Shown: positions 35,508-44,461, counted from the stretch's first letter. The stretch: 64,000 nt of DNA from Pedobacter sp. W3I1 (GCF_030816015.1 NZ_JAUSXN010000001.1:4898001-4962000), one strand, 5' to 3'. Notes: generated from the sequence alone by a model not told the origin. Numbers and translations are program-made.

Positions 35508-36359
35508 TTGAAAACACTTAAAATCGCTATCCAGAAGTCGGGTAGGTTAAACGAAAAATCCGTAGAAATACTTAAAAACTGTGGTTTATCTTTCGAAAAT
35601 TACAAAAGCTCACTCATCTCAACCGTTACTAATTTTCCTTTAGAAATTCTTTTCCTTCGGGATGATGATATTCCTGAATATGTACAGGATGGCATTGCCG
35701 ATTTGGGCATAGTTGGGGAAAATGTAATTGTAGAAACCAAAGCCGAAGTAGATTATCTACAAAAATTAGGCTTCGGAAAATGCACTTTAAAAATCGCTGT
35801 TCAGGCCACCAGTAATATCCAAAAACTGGAAGAGTTAAACGGTAAAGCAATTGCCACTTCCTACCCGGTAATCCTCGAAAAATTCTTAGAGGAAAAAGGT
35901 ATAAAATCTGATATCAGAACCATTTCCGGATCGGTAGAAATAGGTCCGGGTTTAGGCTTAAGTGATGCTATTTTTGATATCGTATCAACAGGCGGAACAT
36001 TAAAGAGCAACGGTCTAAAACCTTTCGCCGATGTGATGCAATCTGAAGCAGTTTTAATTGGAAACAAATCGATAGCCGATAATCCTGAAGTTGCAGAATT
36101 GCTTCAACGCATCCGCTCTGTACTTAGCGCAAAATCTAACAAATACGTGGTACTAAATGTATCAAAAGATAACCTTCAAAAAGTAGTCGATTTATTGCCG
36201 GGTGTAAAAAGTCCAACCGTGGTACCACTCTTCGAACCGAACTGGGTAGCTGTTCATTCTGTAATTGCTGAAGAAGATTTCTGGGATAAAATAAACAGTT
36301 TAAAAGCAGCAGGAGCTGAAGGTATTTTAGTAATGCCAATCGAGAAAATAATCAAGTAA
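35508..36359 (+). CDS. hisG: ATP phosphoribosyltransferase HisG
   Basis: 283 residues; first step of histidine synthesis, joining ATP and PRPP. It is the long form with a C-terminal ACT-like (HisG_C) regulatory domain (KSPTVVPLFEPNWVAVHSVI), so it should be sensitive to histidine feedback. Substrate motif: GLSDAIFDIVSTGGTLK. The start codon is TTG at 35508, since the family N-terminus MKTLKIAIQKSGRL begins exactly there and no ATG is in frame nearby. The leader and attenuator lie just upstream. Confidence 0.95.
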   Translation: MKTLKIAIQKSGRLNEKSVEILKNCGLSFENYKSSLISTVTNFPLEILFLRDDDIPEYVQDGIADLGIVGENVIVETKAEVDYLQKLGFGKCTLKIAVQATSNIQKLEELNGKAIATSYPVILEKFLEEKGIKSDIRTISGSVEIGPGLGLSDAIFDIVSTGGTLKSNGLKPFADVMQSEAVLIGNKSIADNPEVAELLQRIRSVLSAKSNKYVVLNVSKDNLQKVVDLLPGVKSPTVVPLFEPNWVAVHSVIAEEDFWDKINSLKAAGAEGILVMPIEKIIK

Positions 36360-36408
36360 AATCGTTTAAATTCACATTAACTATTAGTTAATTTAAAATT
36401 ATAAAACA

Positions 36409-37731
36409 TTGAAAATCTACAATTATACAGATTTATCTAAATCAAAAATTGAAGAACTTTGTTCGAGGCAGATTGAAGACGATAAACTGGTTGAAGAACG
36501 GGTAACCGATATCATCAGCACAGTAAAAAAGGATGGCGATAAGGCACTTTTTAACTTCGCAAAAGGATTTGACAAAGTTGATTTGGAGAAACTGTTTTTG
36601 GATGCTGAAGAATTAAAAGCAATTGCCTCTACCATTCCGGCTGAAGCAAAAAAAGCGATTGATACCGCTTATCAAAACATTAAAACTTTTCACCAGTCGC
36701 AGTTAAAAACTGAAGATAAAATTGAAACGATGCCAGGAGTTGTATGCTGGCGCGAATCGAGGGCAATTGAAAAAGTGGGACTTTATATCCCTGGAGGGAC
36801 AGCCGTTTTACCGAGCACTTTTTTAATGCTTGCTACCCCTGCAATCATTGCAGGTTGTAAAGAAATCGTGGTATGTTCTCCCCCACAAAGTGATGGTAAA
36901 ACCAATTGTTATCTGGCTTATTGCGCGGTGCTCCTGGGTATCGAAAAAGTGTTTCTTATTGGCGGTGCACAAGCCGTTGCTGCAATGGCTTTCGGAACGG
37001 AAAGCGTGCCACGAGTATATAAGATCTTCGGCCCTGGCAACCGTTATGTAACAACGGCAAAAACGATGGTTCAAAACAAAGTGGCTATCGATATGCCTGC
37101 CGGACCATCAGAGGTATTGGTAATTGCGGATGAGACTGCCAATCCGTCATTTGTTGCTGCAGATCTGCTTGCACAGGCAGAACATGGAACTGATAGTCAG
37201 GCTATTTTAGTGTCTACTTCTAATCAGATCATCGCTGATACCTTAAAAGAACTTGAAAATCAGCTTGATATCCTTCCACGGAAGGAAATAACAGCTAAAG
37301 CAATAGCCAATTCCTACGCTGTCTTAGCTGAAACGCTGGATGAGGCCATGCAATTTTCAAATGAATATGCACCAGAGCACCTCATATTGGCTACTGAGCA
37401 TTTCAAAAGCCTTATTCCATTGATTATCAATGCAGGATCGGTATTTTTAGGTAATTTTACACCAGAAAGTGTTGGCGATTATGCCTCTGGTACCAACCAC
37501 ACTTTACCAACAAGTGGCTTCGCAAAGGCTTATTCGGGCGTATCAACTGATGCGTTTCTGAAGAAGATCACCTTTCAGCATCTTTCTGCCGAGGGATTAA
37601 ATAACATAGGCAACACCGTTGAAATACTTGCAGAAGCAGAAGGATTACATGCACATAGGAACGCTGTTAGTATTAGATTAGGCTTTGAGTCCGAAGACCG
37701 AAGTCAGAGGTCAGAAGATAATAAGGCATAA
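36409..37731 (+). CDS. hisD: Histidinol dehydrogenase
   Basis: 440 residues; the last two steps, from L-histidinol to histidine with two NAD+. Motifs include GLYIPGGTAVLPSTFLMLA, PAGPSEVLVIADE and EYAPEHLILAT, and the zinc ligands of the family are in place. The start is a TTG at 36409, giving MKIYNYTDLSKSKIEEL, the family start; no upstream ATG fits. The final residues (EDRSQRSEDNKA) look like a low-complexity extension. hisC follows after 95 bp. Confidence 0.95.
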   Translation: MKIYNYTDLSKSKIEELCSRQIEDDKLVEERVTDIISTVKKDGDKALFNFAKGFDKVDLEKLFLDAEELKAIASTIPAEAKKAIDTAYQNIKTFHQSQLKTEDKIETMPGVVCWRESRAIEKVGLYIPGGTAVLPSTFLMLATPAIIAGCKEIVVCSPPQSDGKTNCYLAYCAVLLGIEKVFLIGGAQAVAAMAFGTESVPRVYKIFGPGNRYVTTAKTMVQNKVAIDMPAGPSEVLVIADETANPSFVAADLLAQAEHGTDSQAILVSTSNQIIADTLKELENQLDILPRKEITAKAIANSYAVLAETLDEAMQFSNEYAPEHLILATEHFKSLIPLIINAGSVFLGNFTPESVGDYASGTNHTLPTSGFAKAYSGVSTDAFLKKITFQHLSAEGLNNIGNTVEILAEAEGLHAHRNAVSIRLGFESEDRSQRSEDNKA

Positions 37732-37826
37732 ATATCTGTGCAACCAAACCAAAGGAAAAAATAAAGTAATCTGTGTAATCACCTAATCAGTGTAATCAAA
37801 CCGCAGGAAACCAATAAACCATTAAC

Positions 37827-38867
37827 ATGGACATTAACGATTTAGTAAGAGAAAATATAAAAAACCTTCGCCCCTACTCTACTGCGAGGGACGAATTTAA
37901 AGGTCAGGCATCCGTATTTTTAGATGCAAACGAGAACAGTTATGGTTCGCCATTACCAGCAAATTATAACCGTTATCCTGATCCCTTGCAACTTGATTTA
38001 AAGGATGCAATCAGTAAAATAAAAGGCGTGCCGATTGAGAATACTTTTTTAGGAAACGGTAGCGATGAAGCAATAGATTTATTGTTCCGCGCTTTTTGTA
38101 ACCCTGGAAAAGACAACGTAATTGTGCTGCCACCAACCTACGGAATGTACGAAGTTTCGGCCAACATAAATGATGTAGAAATACGTAAAGTGAGCCTGCT
38201 TCCAAACTTCCAATTGGATATGGAAAAAATCGCAGAAACGATTGATAAAAATACGAAATTAATCTTCATTTGTTCGCCAAATAATCCGACCGGAAATTCG
38301 ATAAACCGCGAAGATATTGAAACCATTTTAGCCAACTTTAATGGCATCGTTGTGGTGGATGAAGCCTACATTAATTACGCCCGTCAAAAGACCTTTATTC
38401 AGGAGTTAACTGAGTACGGAAACCTGGTAATTTTACAAACTTTTTCGAAGGCCTGGGGGCTCGCAGCTTTGCGTTTGGGTATGGCTTTTTCTTCGACAAA
38501 AGTAATCGATGTGCTGAACAAAATCAAGCCACCTTACAACATCAATCAGGCTACTCAGGATTTAGCTTTTGAAGCGCTAAAAAACATTGCTCAGGTTAAC
38601 GATTGGATCAAAGAATCTGTTGCAGAAAGAGAACGTTTAAGCAAGGCATTAAATGCATTGAATATTGTAAAAAAAGTATATCCTTCTGACGCCAATTTTA
38701 TCCTGACAGAAGTTACCGATGCATTAAAAATTTACGATACTTTAGTAGAGCAAGGCATCATTGTACGCGACCGTTCTAAAGTAACTTTATGCGAGGGCTG
38801 TTTAAGGATTACAGTGGGCACAAAAGAAGAAAACGACAAACTATTAACTGTTCTAGAAAAATTTTAA
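37827..38867 (+). CDS. hisC: Histidinol-phosphate aminotransferase
   Basis: 346 residues; PLP enzyme converting imidazole-acetol phosphate to L-histidinol phosphate with glutamate. Features: LDANENSYGSP at the N-terminus, ICSPNNPTGNS, DEAYINY, and the Schiff-base Lys208 in TFSKAWGLAALRLG. Starts with ATG at 37827. hisB begins 1 base after its stop codon, so the two are closely coupled. Confidence 0.96.
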   Translation: MDINDLVRENIKNLRPYSTARDEFKGQASVFLDANENSYGSPLPANYNRYPDPLQLDLKDAISKIKGVPIENTFLGNGSDEAIDLLFRAFCNPGKDNVIVLPPTYGMYEVSANINDVEIRKVSLLPNFQLDMEKIAETIDKNTKLIFICSPNNPTGNSINREDIETILANFNGIVVVDEAYINYARQKTFIQELTEYGNLVILQTFSKAWGLAALRLGMAFSSTKVIDVLNKIKPPYNINQATQDLAFEALKNIAQVNDWIKESVAERERLSKALNALNIVKKVYPSDANFILTEVTDALKIYDTLVEQGIIVRDRSKVTLCEGCLRITVGTKEENDKLLTVLEKF

Positions 38868-38868
38868 G

Positions 38869-40002
38869 ATGAAAAAAGTATTATTTATAGATCGTGATGG
38901 CACTTTAAATATCGAGCCTGAAGATGAACAGGTAGATAGTTTTGCCAAGCTTAAATTTTATCCACGTTCGTTATATTATTTATCGAAAATTGCAGCCGAG
39001 CTGGATTATGAACTGGTGATGGTGACCAATCAGGATGGACTTGGAACAGCTTCAAACCCTGAAGAAAATTTCTGGCCGATCCATAACTTCATGTTAGATG
39101 CTTTTGAAGGCGAAGGTGTTCATTTTAGTGAGGTTGTGATTGATAGAACTTTTGCTAAAGACAATGCCCCTACCCGTAAACCTGGTACCGCCTTATTAAC
39201 CAAATATTTCAGCGAAGATTACGATCTGAAAAACTCTTTCGTGATTGGTGATCGTTTGAACGACGTGGTTTTGGCCAAAAACCTGGGTGCAAAAGCAATT
39301 TTTCTCCGTCAGAATGATGCATTGGGTTCTACAGAAGCACTTGACAAACACGAAACTTTGCTGGATGTGATTGTTTTGGAAACCAGAAAATGGGAAGATA
39401 TCTACAACTTACTTAAAGCAGGGAGCAGAAAAATTCACCACGAGCGCAAAACCAATGAAACCGATATTACCATTAACCTTGATCTGGATGGAACAGGGAA
39501 GGCAAAAATCGAAACGGGTTTAAACTTCTTCGATCATATGCTTGATCAGATTGCCAGACATGGAAGTGTAGATCTGGAAGTAATTGCCAAAGGCGACTTA
39601 CATATCGATGAACACCACACGATAGAAGATACTGGTATTGCTCTTGGAGAAGCCTTTGCCAAAGGTTTAGGCAATAAATTAGGTATTGAAAGGTATGGTT
39701 TTTGCTTACCAATGGACGATTGCCTTGCACAGGTGGCTATTGATTTTGGAGGAAGAAACTGGATTGTTTGGGATGCTGAATTTAAACGCGAAAAAGTGGG
39801 CGACATGCCTACAGAGATGTTTTACCATTTCTTTAAATCGTTTAGCGATGCCGCTAAATGCAATTTAAACGTAAAAGCTGAAGGCGACAACGAGCACCAC
39901 AAAATTGAAGCTATTTTTAAAGCCTTTGCCAAAGCCATAAAAATGGCCATCAAGCGTGATGCTGAAAAAATGGTTTTGCCGAGTACAAAGGGAATGCTGT
40001 AA
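38869..40002 (+). CDS. hisB: Bifunctional histidinol-phosphatase / imidazoleglycerol-phosphate dehydratase
   Basis: 377 residues, a fused enzyme. The N-terminal HAD phosphatase has FIDRDGTLNI (Asp8, Asp10) and TNQDGLG; the C-terminal IGPD domain begins about residue 188 with HERKTNETDI and has the metal motifs HHTIEDTGIALGEA and DHMLDQIARHG. It therefore supplies both steps six and eight, so no separate hisN is needed. Its start lies 1 base past the hisC stop. Confidence 0.96.
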   Translation: MKKVLFIDRDGTLNIEPEDEQVDSFAKLKFYPRSLYYLSKIAAELDYELVMVTNQDGLGTASNPEENFWPIHNFMLDAFEGEGVHFSEVVIDRTFAKDNAPTRKPGTALLTKYFSEDYDLKNSFVIGDRLNDVVLAKNLGAKAIFLRQNDALGSTEALDKHETLLDVIVLETRKWEDIYNLLKAGSRKIHHERKTNETDITINLDLDGTGKAKIETGLNFFDHMLDQIARHGSVDLEVIAKGDLHIDEHHTIEDTGIALGEAFAKGLGNKLGIERYGFCLPMDDCLAQVAIDFGGRNWIVWDAEFKREKVGDMPTEMFYHFFKSFSDAAKCNLNVKAEGDNEHHKIEAIFKAFAKAIKMAIKRDAEKMVLPSTKGML

Positions 40003-40050
40003 GAAAGGCTGAAAAGGTTTAAGGCGGAGGCTTTGATGTCCATCCGCGGT

Positions 40051-40122
40051 AAATAAACCCGATAGAGCGGAATAGCCCACAGCGTAGCGAGGACTATTAA
40101 CGATAGCGGGACTACAGTACCC
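40051..40122. repeat. Intergenic repeat between hisB and hisH
   Basis: AAACCCGATAGAGCGGAATAG and TAACGATAGCGGGACTAC are related to the ends of the 330-bp unit found at 52.7-53.9 kb (AAACCTGATAGC, GGATAGCAGGACTATC). The unit here is only about 70 bp. It is preceded by AAGGTTTAAGGCGGAGGC-like low-complexity sequence. Confidence 0.55.
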
Positions 40123-40176
40123 ATGAAAAGCCGACATTCATTTTCAAAACAGAAACAAAAATATAATGCAAATTGT

Positions 40177-40809
40177 ATGAACGATAAAAATTCAAAGTCC
40201 CCTTCGGGGGATTTAGGGGTTGGAATTATAAATTACGGAGCAGGTAACATTTTCTCCCTTACCGCAGCCTTAGATCGCTTAAATGTAACCTACGGCATGG
40301 TAAATACAGAAATTGACCTCGAAAAATATAGCCACATTATCATTCCTGGTGTTGGCCATGCAGGTGCTGCTATGGAAAAATTAAAGGGAACAGGTTTGGT
40401 TGAGGCCATTAAAAAACTAACAAAACCAGTCCTCGGAATCTGTGTGGGCATGCAGCTCATAACTGAACATTCGGAAGAGGGCGATGCAACACTTTTAAAT
40501 ATCGTTCCGGTTAAAACCAAAAAATTCGATAAGTCGCTGAATATCAAAATACCACATATGGGTTGGAATGCGGTAAGCCCAAAAAACAATTCATTATTTG
40601 AAGGTGTTGAAGATAATACACAATTTTACTTTGTGCATTCGTACTTTATTGAATATAACCCTACTTTTGACATCGCATCTGCTGATTATGGTTTAAAGTT
40701 TTCGGCAGCGGTACAAAAAGACAATTTTTATGGCGTTCAATTTCACCCTGAAAAATCGGGAAAAGCCGGCGAACTAATATTAAAAAATTTTTCAAACTTA
40801 AGCTTATAA
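40177..40809 (+). CDS. hisH: Imidazole glycerol phosphate synthase, glutaminase subunit HisH
   Basis: About 210 residues; class I glutamine amidotransferase that feeds ammonia to HisF. Nucleophile Cys89 in VLGICVGMQL; His/Glu in VQFHPEKSG near the C-terminus. I take the ATG at 40177 over the one at 40123, because the conserved core starts with VGIINYGAGN soon after. The first 13 residues (NDKNSKSPSGDLG) come from a dispersed GC-rich repeat, like the N-terminus of the GH3-like protein at 23207. hisA starts 1 base after the stop codon. Confidence 0.93.
   Translation: MNDKNSKSPSGDLGVGIINYGAGNIFSLTAALDRLNVTYGMVNTEIDLEKYSHIIIPGVGHAGAAMEKLKGTGLVEAIKKLTKPVLGICVGMQLITEHSEEGDATLLNIVPVKTKKFDKSLNIKIPHMGWNAVSPKNNSLFEGVEDNTQFYFVHSYFIEYNPTFDIASADYGLKFSAAVQKDNFYGVQFHPEKSGKAGELILKNFSNLSL
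40192..40226 (+). repeat. CCCCTTCGGGGG repeat in the hisH start region
   Basis: AAAGTCCCCTTCGGGGGA followed by TTTAGGGGTTGG. The first 16 bases match the GH3-gene arm at 24698-24731 except for one base, and they are read in the same frame (Lys-Ser-Pro-Ser-Gly). It is embedded in coding sequence. Confidence 0.8.
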
Positions 40810-40810
40810 A

Positions 40811-41560
40811 ATGTACATAATACCTGCTATTGATATTTTGGATGGAAAAGTTGTCCGTCTTCGTGAAGGCGATTACAACCAAAAAACGGAATATGACGTT
40901 TCTATTCCCGAAATGATAGAAAAATACCGTTCAAATGGCACCGATTTCATCCACATTATCGATTTAAACGGAGCTAAGGGTGATTTTAGCAATCAAAAAA
41001 CACTTTTCGAAATCATCAAAAAAACCGAAATGAAAGTGCAGTATGGTGGCGGGATCAGAACCATTGAGCAGGTGACCAATCTGCTTGATGCTGGCATTCA
41101 CCGCGTAATTGTAGGCACACAGGCCATTACCAATCCTGATTTCTTACCTCAACTAAGCGAGGTTTTTGCTAAAAAAGACGACTATGCCAACCGCATTGTA
41201 GTAGCTATCGACGTTTTGGATGAAGTCATAAAATATTCGGGTTGGATGGAAAGTTCACCGATTAAACTAATGGATTATGTTGATAAATGCCTTTCGTTAG
41301 GTTTTTTCCGTTTCTTATGTACGGATATCAGCAAGGATGGAAAACTAGGTGGTGCCGCAATCGATTTATACGAGAAATTGCTTGAACACTCTCCCATGAT
41401 CAAACTGATTGCTTCTGGTGGTGTAAGTTCCATGCAGGATATTTACGATCTGGCTAAATACCCGATTAGAAGTGTAGTGGTTGGGAAAGCAATTTACGAA
41501 GACCGCATTACCATCGAAGAAATTAAAGAGTGGAATTTGAAAGCGTTGAGTTCAATTTAA
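40811..41560 (+). CDS. hisA: HisA, ProFAR isomerase
   Basis: 249 residues, TIM barrel; isomerises ProFAR to PRFAR. The family start MYIIPAIDILDGKVVRLREG is followed by the VQYGGGIRT and CTDISKDG motifs and the phosphate-binding IASGGVSSMQD and VVVGKAIYE. It begins one base after the hisH stop. After its end comes a 169-bp gap with a palindromic repeat before hisF. Confidence 0.96.
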   Translation: MYIIPAIDILDGKVVRLREGDYNQKTEYDVSIPEMIEKYRSNGTDFIHIIDLNGAKGDFSNQKTLFEIIKKTEMKVQYGGGIRTIEQVTNLLDAGIHRVIVGTQAITNPDFLPQLSEVFAKKDDYANRIVVAIDVLDEVIKYSGWMESSPIKLMDYVDKCLSLGFFRFLCTDISKDGKLGGAAIDLYEKLLEHSPMIKLIASGGVSSMQDIYDLAKYPIRSVVVGKAIYEDRITIEEIKEWNLKALSSI

Positions 41561-41600
41561 AGAAGAATTTATATAATATTTGACTCATTGCATTAGGCGA

Positions 41601-41666
41601 TCGTCATGCTGAATTTATTTCAGCATCTTTCAAACAATAAAGACCCTGAAATAAATTCAGGGTGAC
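41601..41666. repeat. Palindromic repeat between hisA and hisF
   Basis: Two hairpins in a row, one with ATGCTGAA/TTTCAGCAT ends and one with CCCTGAA/TTCAGGG ends, the whole about 66 bp. The reverse complement of the same unit, nearly identical, lies at 44164-44232. Such units are typical of intergenic REP-like families in this group. Confidence 0.8.
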
Positions 41667-41729
41667 AAACCGCCCAGAGTAAAAGCACTAAGATTGCTTC
41701 GTACCTTATAATGACGAAAACCCAAACAA

Positions 41730-42485
41730 ATGCTTAGTAAAAGAATAATCCCTTGTTTAGACGTTAAAGACGGCCGCACGGTAAAAGGTGTAAACTTTGT
41801 TGATTTACGTGATGCTGGTGATCCAGTTGAACTGGCGGCGCAATACGCCCAACAAGGTGCCGACGAACTGGTCTTCCTGGATATTACGGCAACCCACGAG
41901 CGTCGTAAAACGATGATTGTGATGGTTAAATCTGTTGCCAGGCAATTAAATATCCCATTTACCATTGGTGGCGGGATAACAGAAATTGCCGATGCTGAAG
42001 CGTTATTAAATGCAGGAGCGGACAAAATCAGCATCAATTCTGCAGCTGTCCGAAATCCAAAGCTAATTGAAGACCTGGCTAAAACTTTCGGAGTACAATT
42101 CGTGGTTTTAGCAGTCGACACCAAATATGTAAACGGTAAAAACATGGTTCACTTAAATGGAGGAAGATTAATTACCGAACTGGAAACCGAAAACTGGATT
42201 AAACAGGCAGAAGATTTAGGCGCAGGAGAAATTTTGTTAACCTCTATGGACCACGATGGTACCAAAGCAGGTTTTGATTGCGGCTTGCTCAGTAAAGTAA
42301 ACCAAATGATCAATATCCCGATTATAGCATCAGGTGGAGCAGGGAGTATGGAACATTTTACAGAGGTTTTTCAAAAAGCCAATGTTGATGCCGCACTTGC
42401 AGCCTCGGTATTTCATTACGGTGAAATTCTGATCCCGGATTTAAAGCAAGAATTGAAAAGGAACAATATTCCGGTAAGAATATAA
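41730..42485 (+). CDS. hisF: Imidazole glycerol phosphate synthase, cyclase subunit HisF
   Basis: 251 residues, TIM barrel partner of HisH; forms imidazole glycerol phosphate and AICAR. The family start MLSKRIIPCLDVKDGRTVKG contains the catalytic Asp11, and the second catalytic Asp is in TSMDHDGTKAGFD near residue 170-175. Phosphate-binding IASGGAGSMEHFTEV is present. It starts 169 bp after hisA because of the repeat in between. Confidence 0.96.
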   Translation: MLSKRIIPCLDVKDGRTVKGVNFVDLRDAGDPVELAAQYAQQGADELVFLDITATHERRKTMIVMVKSVARQLNIPFTIGGGITEIADAEALLNAGADKISINSAAVRNPKLIEDLAKTFGVQFVVLAVDTKYVNGKNMVHLNGGRLITELETENWIKQAEDLGAGEILLTSMDHDGTKAGFDCGLLSKVNQMINIPIIASGGAGSMEHFTEVFQKANVDAALAASVFHYGEILIPDLKQELKRNNIPVRI

Positions 42486-42546
42486 ATAAGTCCGGAGTCG
42501 GCAGTCCCTAGTCATGAGTCTGTTTTTCGGAAATAAAAAAAATAAA

Positions 42547-43149
42547 ATGACAATCGATACCAATTCCCTTGATTGGGAAAAAACAAATGGATTAATTCCG
42601 GTAGTTATTCAGGATCACAAAACCCTGGAGGTTTTAATGCTGGGTTATATGAATGAAGAAGCTTTTGCTAAAACACAGGCCGAAGGCAAAGTAACTTTCT
42701 TTTCACGTTCTAAAAACCGCCTATGGACCAAAGGTGAAACCAGCAATAACTTTTTGTTTGTTAAAGAACTTTTTGTAGACTGTGATAACGACACCATTCT
42801 GATTAAAGCTGAAGCTGTTGGTCCAACCTGCCATACCGGAAGCCGTAGCTGTTTTAAAACAGATTATAACCAGAACTTCATTTTCGAACTCGAGAACATC
42901 ATTAACGATCGATATGAAAATCCGGTTGAAGGATCTTATATCAACAAAATGCGCAGCAAGGGACTAAATAAGATTGCCCAAAAAGTTGGTGAAGAAGGCG
43001 TGGAAACTGTAATTGCTGCATTGGCCGAATCGGAAGAGGAACTCATTGGAGAAGCATCAGATCTTGTTTTTCACCTATTGTTTTTATTGAAAGAAAAAGG
43101 TCTATCTATTCAGGATATTGCAAAAAATTTAGAGAAAAGACATCAATAA
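42547..43149 (+). CDS. hisIE: Bifunctional PR-AMP cyclohydrolase / PR-ATP pyrophosphatase
   Basis: 200 residues, fused HisI-HisE; steps two and three of the pathway. The N-terminal HisI part has TFFSRSKNRLWTKGETS and the metal motif DCDNDT together with PTCHTGSRSCF; the C-terminal HisE part has KVGEEGVETVIAA and ASDLVFHLL. I prefer the ATG at 42547 (MTIDTNSLDWEKTNG), the family start, over an in-frame ATG at 42514 that adds 11 residues. It ends the his operon. Confidence 0.95.
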   Translation: MTIDTNSLDWEKTNGLIPVVIQDHKTLEVLMLGYMNEEAFAKTQAEGKVTFFSRSKNRLWTKGETSNNFLFVKELFVDCDNDTILIKAEAVGPTCHTGSRSCFKTDYNQNFIFELENIINDRYENPVEGSYINKMRSKGLNKIAQKVGEEGVETVIAALAESEEELIGEASDLVFHLLFLLKEKGLSIQDIAKNLEKRHQ

Positions 43150-43231
43150 AGGTTTGAGGTAAAAGGCGTAAGGTTTAAGGCTCTAGATGCCTAACCTTAT
43201 ACCTTAAACCCTAAACCCTAAACCTCAAGAA
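43150..43231. repeat. Low-complexity AAGGTTTAAGGC/CCTAAACCC repeats after the his operon
   Basis: Contains AAGGTTTAAGGC followed by its inverted form GCCTAACCTT, then CCTTAAACCCTAAACCCTAA. The first two can pair as a hairpin. The same family lies near 19267, 26600, 29150 and 40010. Confidence 0.55.
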
Positions 43232-44128
43232 ATGCTCAAACACCTGCAAACCCTTCCCGGTCACCAAAACCCTGTATATGCATTATCCAATTCGGATGAG
43301 AATGGTATATTTTTTAGTGCAGGAAACGATAAGGGCGTTGTAGAATGGTCGTTACATACCATGGCCTTTGTTCGGATTAAAATGCCTGTACAGAGTTCCG
43401 TTTATTGTCTTCACTACTACAACGATCAATTATTTGTTGGGGAACGGAGCGGTGCGTTTAGCGTTTATGATTTAAAGGGACAAAAGGTAATTGCCAGAAT
43501 AAATGCCCATACCAAACCCATTTTCAACATACAAACGGTAAAGGGCAAAAATGAGCTTTTAACCACAGGTGAAGATGGAACGGTTGCGGTTTGGTCGCTG
43601 AGTGACTTTACAGAGATTTACCGCTTCCAGGTAGCTTATGATACCGTTAGGGCCATTGCAATTGGGCCTAACGAAAGTGAAGTCGCCTTTGGTTGTAAAG
43701 ATCACCTAATCAGGATTTATAACCTTACCGATTATAGTTTAAAACAATCGCTGGAAGGACATTCATTACCAGTAACCTCCTTGGCTTATCATCCAACCGG
43801 CAAATACCTCATCTCAGGGAGTAGGGATGCGCAGTTAAAAATATGGGATCTACCGAATTACGAACTCAGAGAAACTGTTCCGGCGCATATGTTTACCATT
43901 TACGATATTGCCTTTCATCCTACCCTTCCTTATTTCGCAACGAGCAGTCAGGATAAAAGCATTAAACTTTGGGATGCAGAGAACTTTAAATTGTATAAAA
44001 TTTTAAGTTTAGAAAAAGCCGGAATAGGCCATACCCACTCTATTAACAAAATTATTTGGAGCAATGATGGTAAATATTTAATCTCTACAGGAGATGACAG
44101 GCAGGTGATGGTTTGGGAAATGGAATAA
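43232..44128 (+). CDS. WD40-repeat protein
   Basis: 298 residues, a seven-bladed WD40 propeller predicted from repeats such as GHSLPVTSLAYHPTGKYLIS, ISGSRDAQLKIWDL, FATSSQDKSIKLWD and SIKLWDAENF; the last blade ends DDRQVMVWEM. No signal peptide, so cytoplasmic. It follows the his operon by 82 bp on the same strand, but the repeat between them may separate the transcripts. Function unknown; these propellers usually act as binding scaffolds. Confidence 0.9.
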   Translation: MLKHLQTLPGHQNPVYALSNSDENGIFFSAGNDKGVVEWSLHTMAFVRIKMPVQSSVYCLHYYNDQLFVGERSGAFSVYDLKGQKVIARINAHTKPIFNIQTVKGKNELLTTGEDGTVAVWSLSDFTEIYRFQVAYDTVRAIAIGPNESEVAFGCKDHLIRIYNLTDYSLKQSLEGHSLPVTSLAYHPTGKYLISGSRDAQLKIWDLPNYELRETVPAHMFTIYDIAFHPTLPYFATSSQDKSIKLWDAENFKLYKILSLEKAGIGHTHSINKIIWSNDGKYLISTGDDRQVMVWEME

Positions 44129-44163
44129 TTTAGGGTTTCTTTTTATTCATTATGATAAGTGCT

Positions 44164-44232
44164 GTCGTCACCCTGAATTTATTTCAGGGTCAGTCTAGCA
44201 GAAAAGATGCTGAAATAAATTCAGCATGACGA
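44164..44232. repeat. Palindromic repeat after the WD40 gene
   Basis: The reverse-complement copy of the element at 41601: hairpin CCCTGAA/TTCAGGG first, then ATGCTGAA/TTCAGCAT, framed by CGTCA and TGACG. A partial third copy follows near 44370-44455. Confidence 0.8.
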
Positions 44233-44461
44233 TCGCGTTAGGAAAAGTAGACTAAAACTAATTAAAACGCATAAATATTAATCGAACTCAGGCTGATATA
44301 GGTTTAGCAATTTAAAATAGTTATCGGATTTAATTTAGCATCTTTCTTGATATAAATAAAGATGCTGAAATGAATTACCTTCGGTGAGCTCGCTTAAGGC
44401 TCGGTTTACTCCGTACCTTTCCGCTGCGCCACAGGTCAGGGTGACGCTTCTTTCACAACCA

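Noticed and set aside
41657..42145. 162-residue minus-strand ORF opposite hisF
   Set aside because: Shadow of the hisF frame; no start signal or family match.
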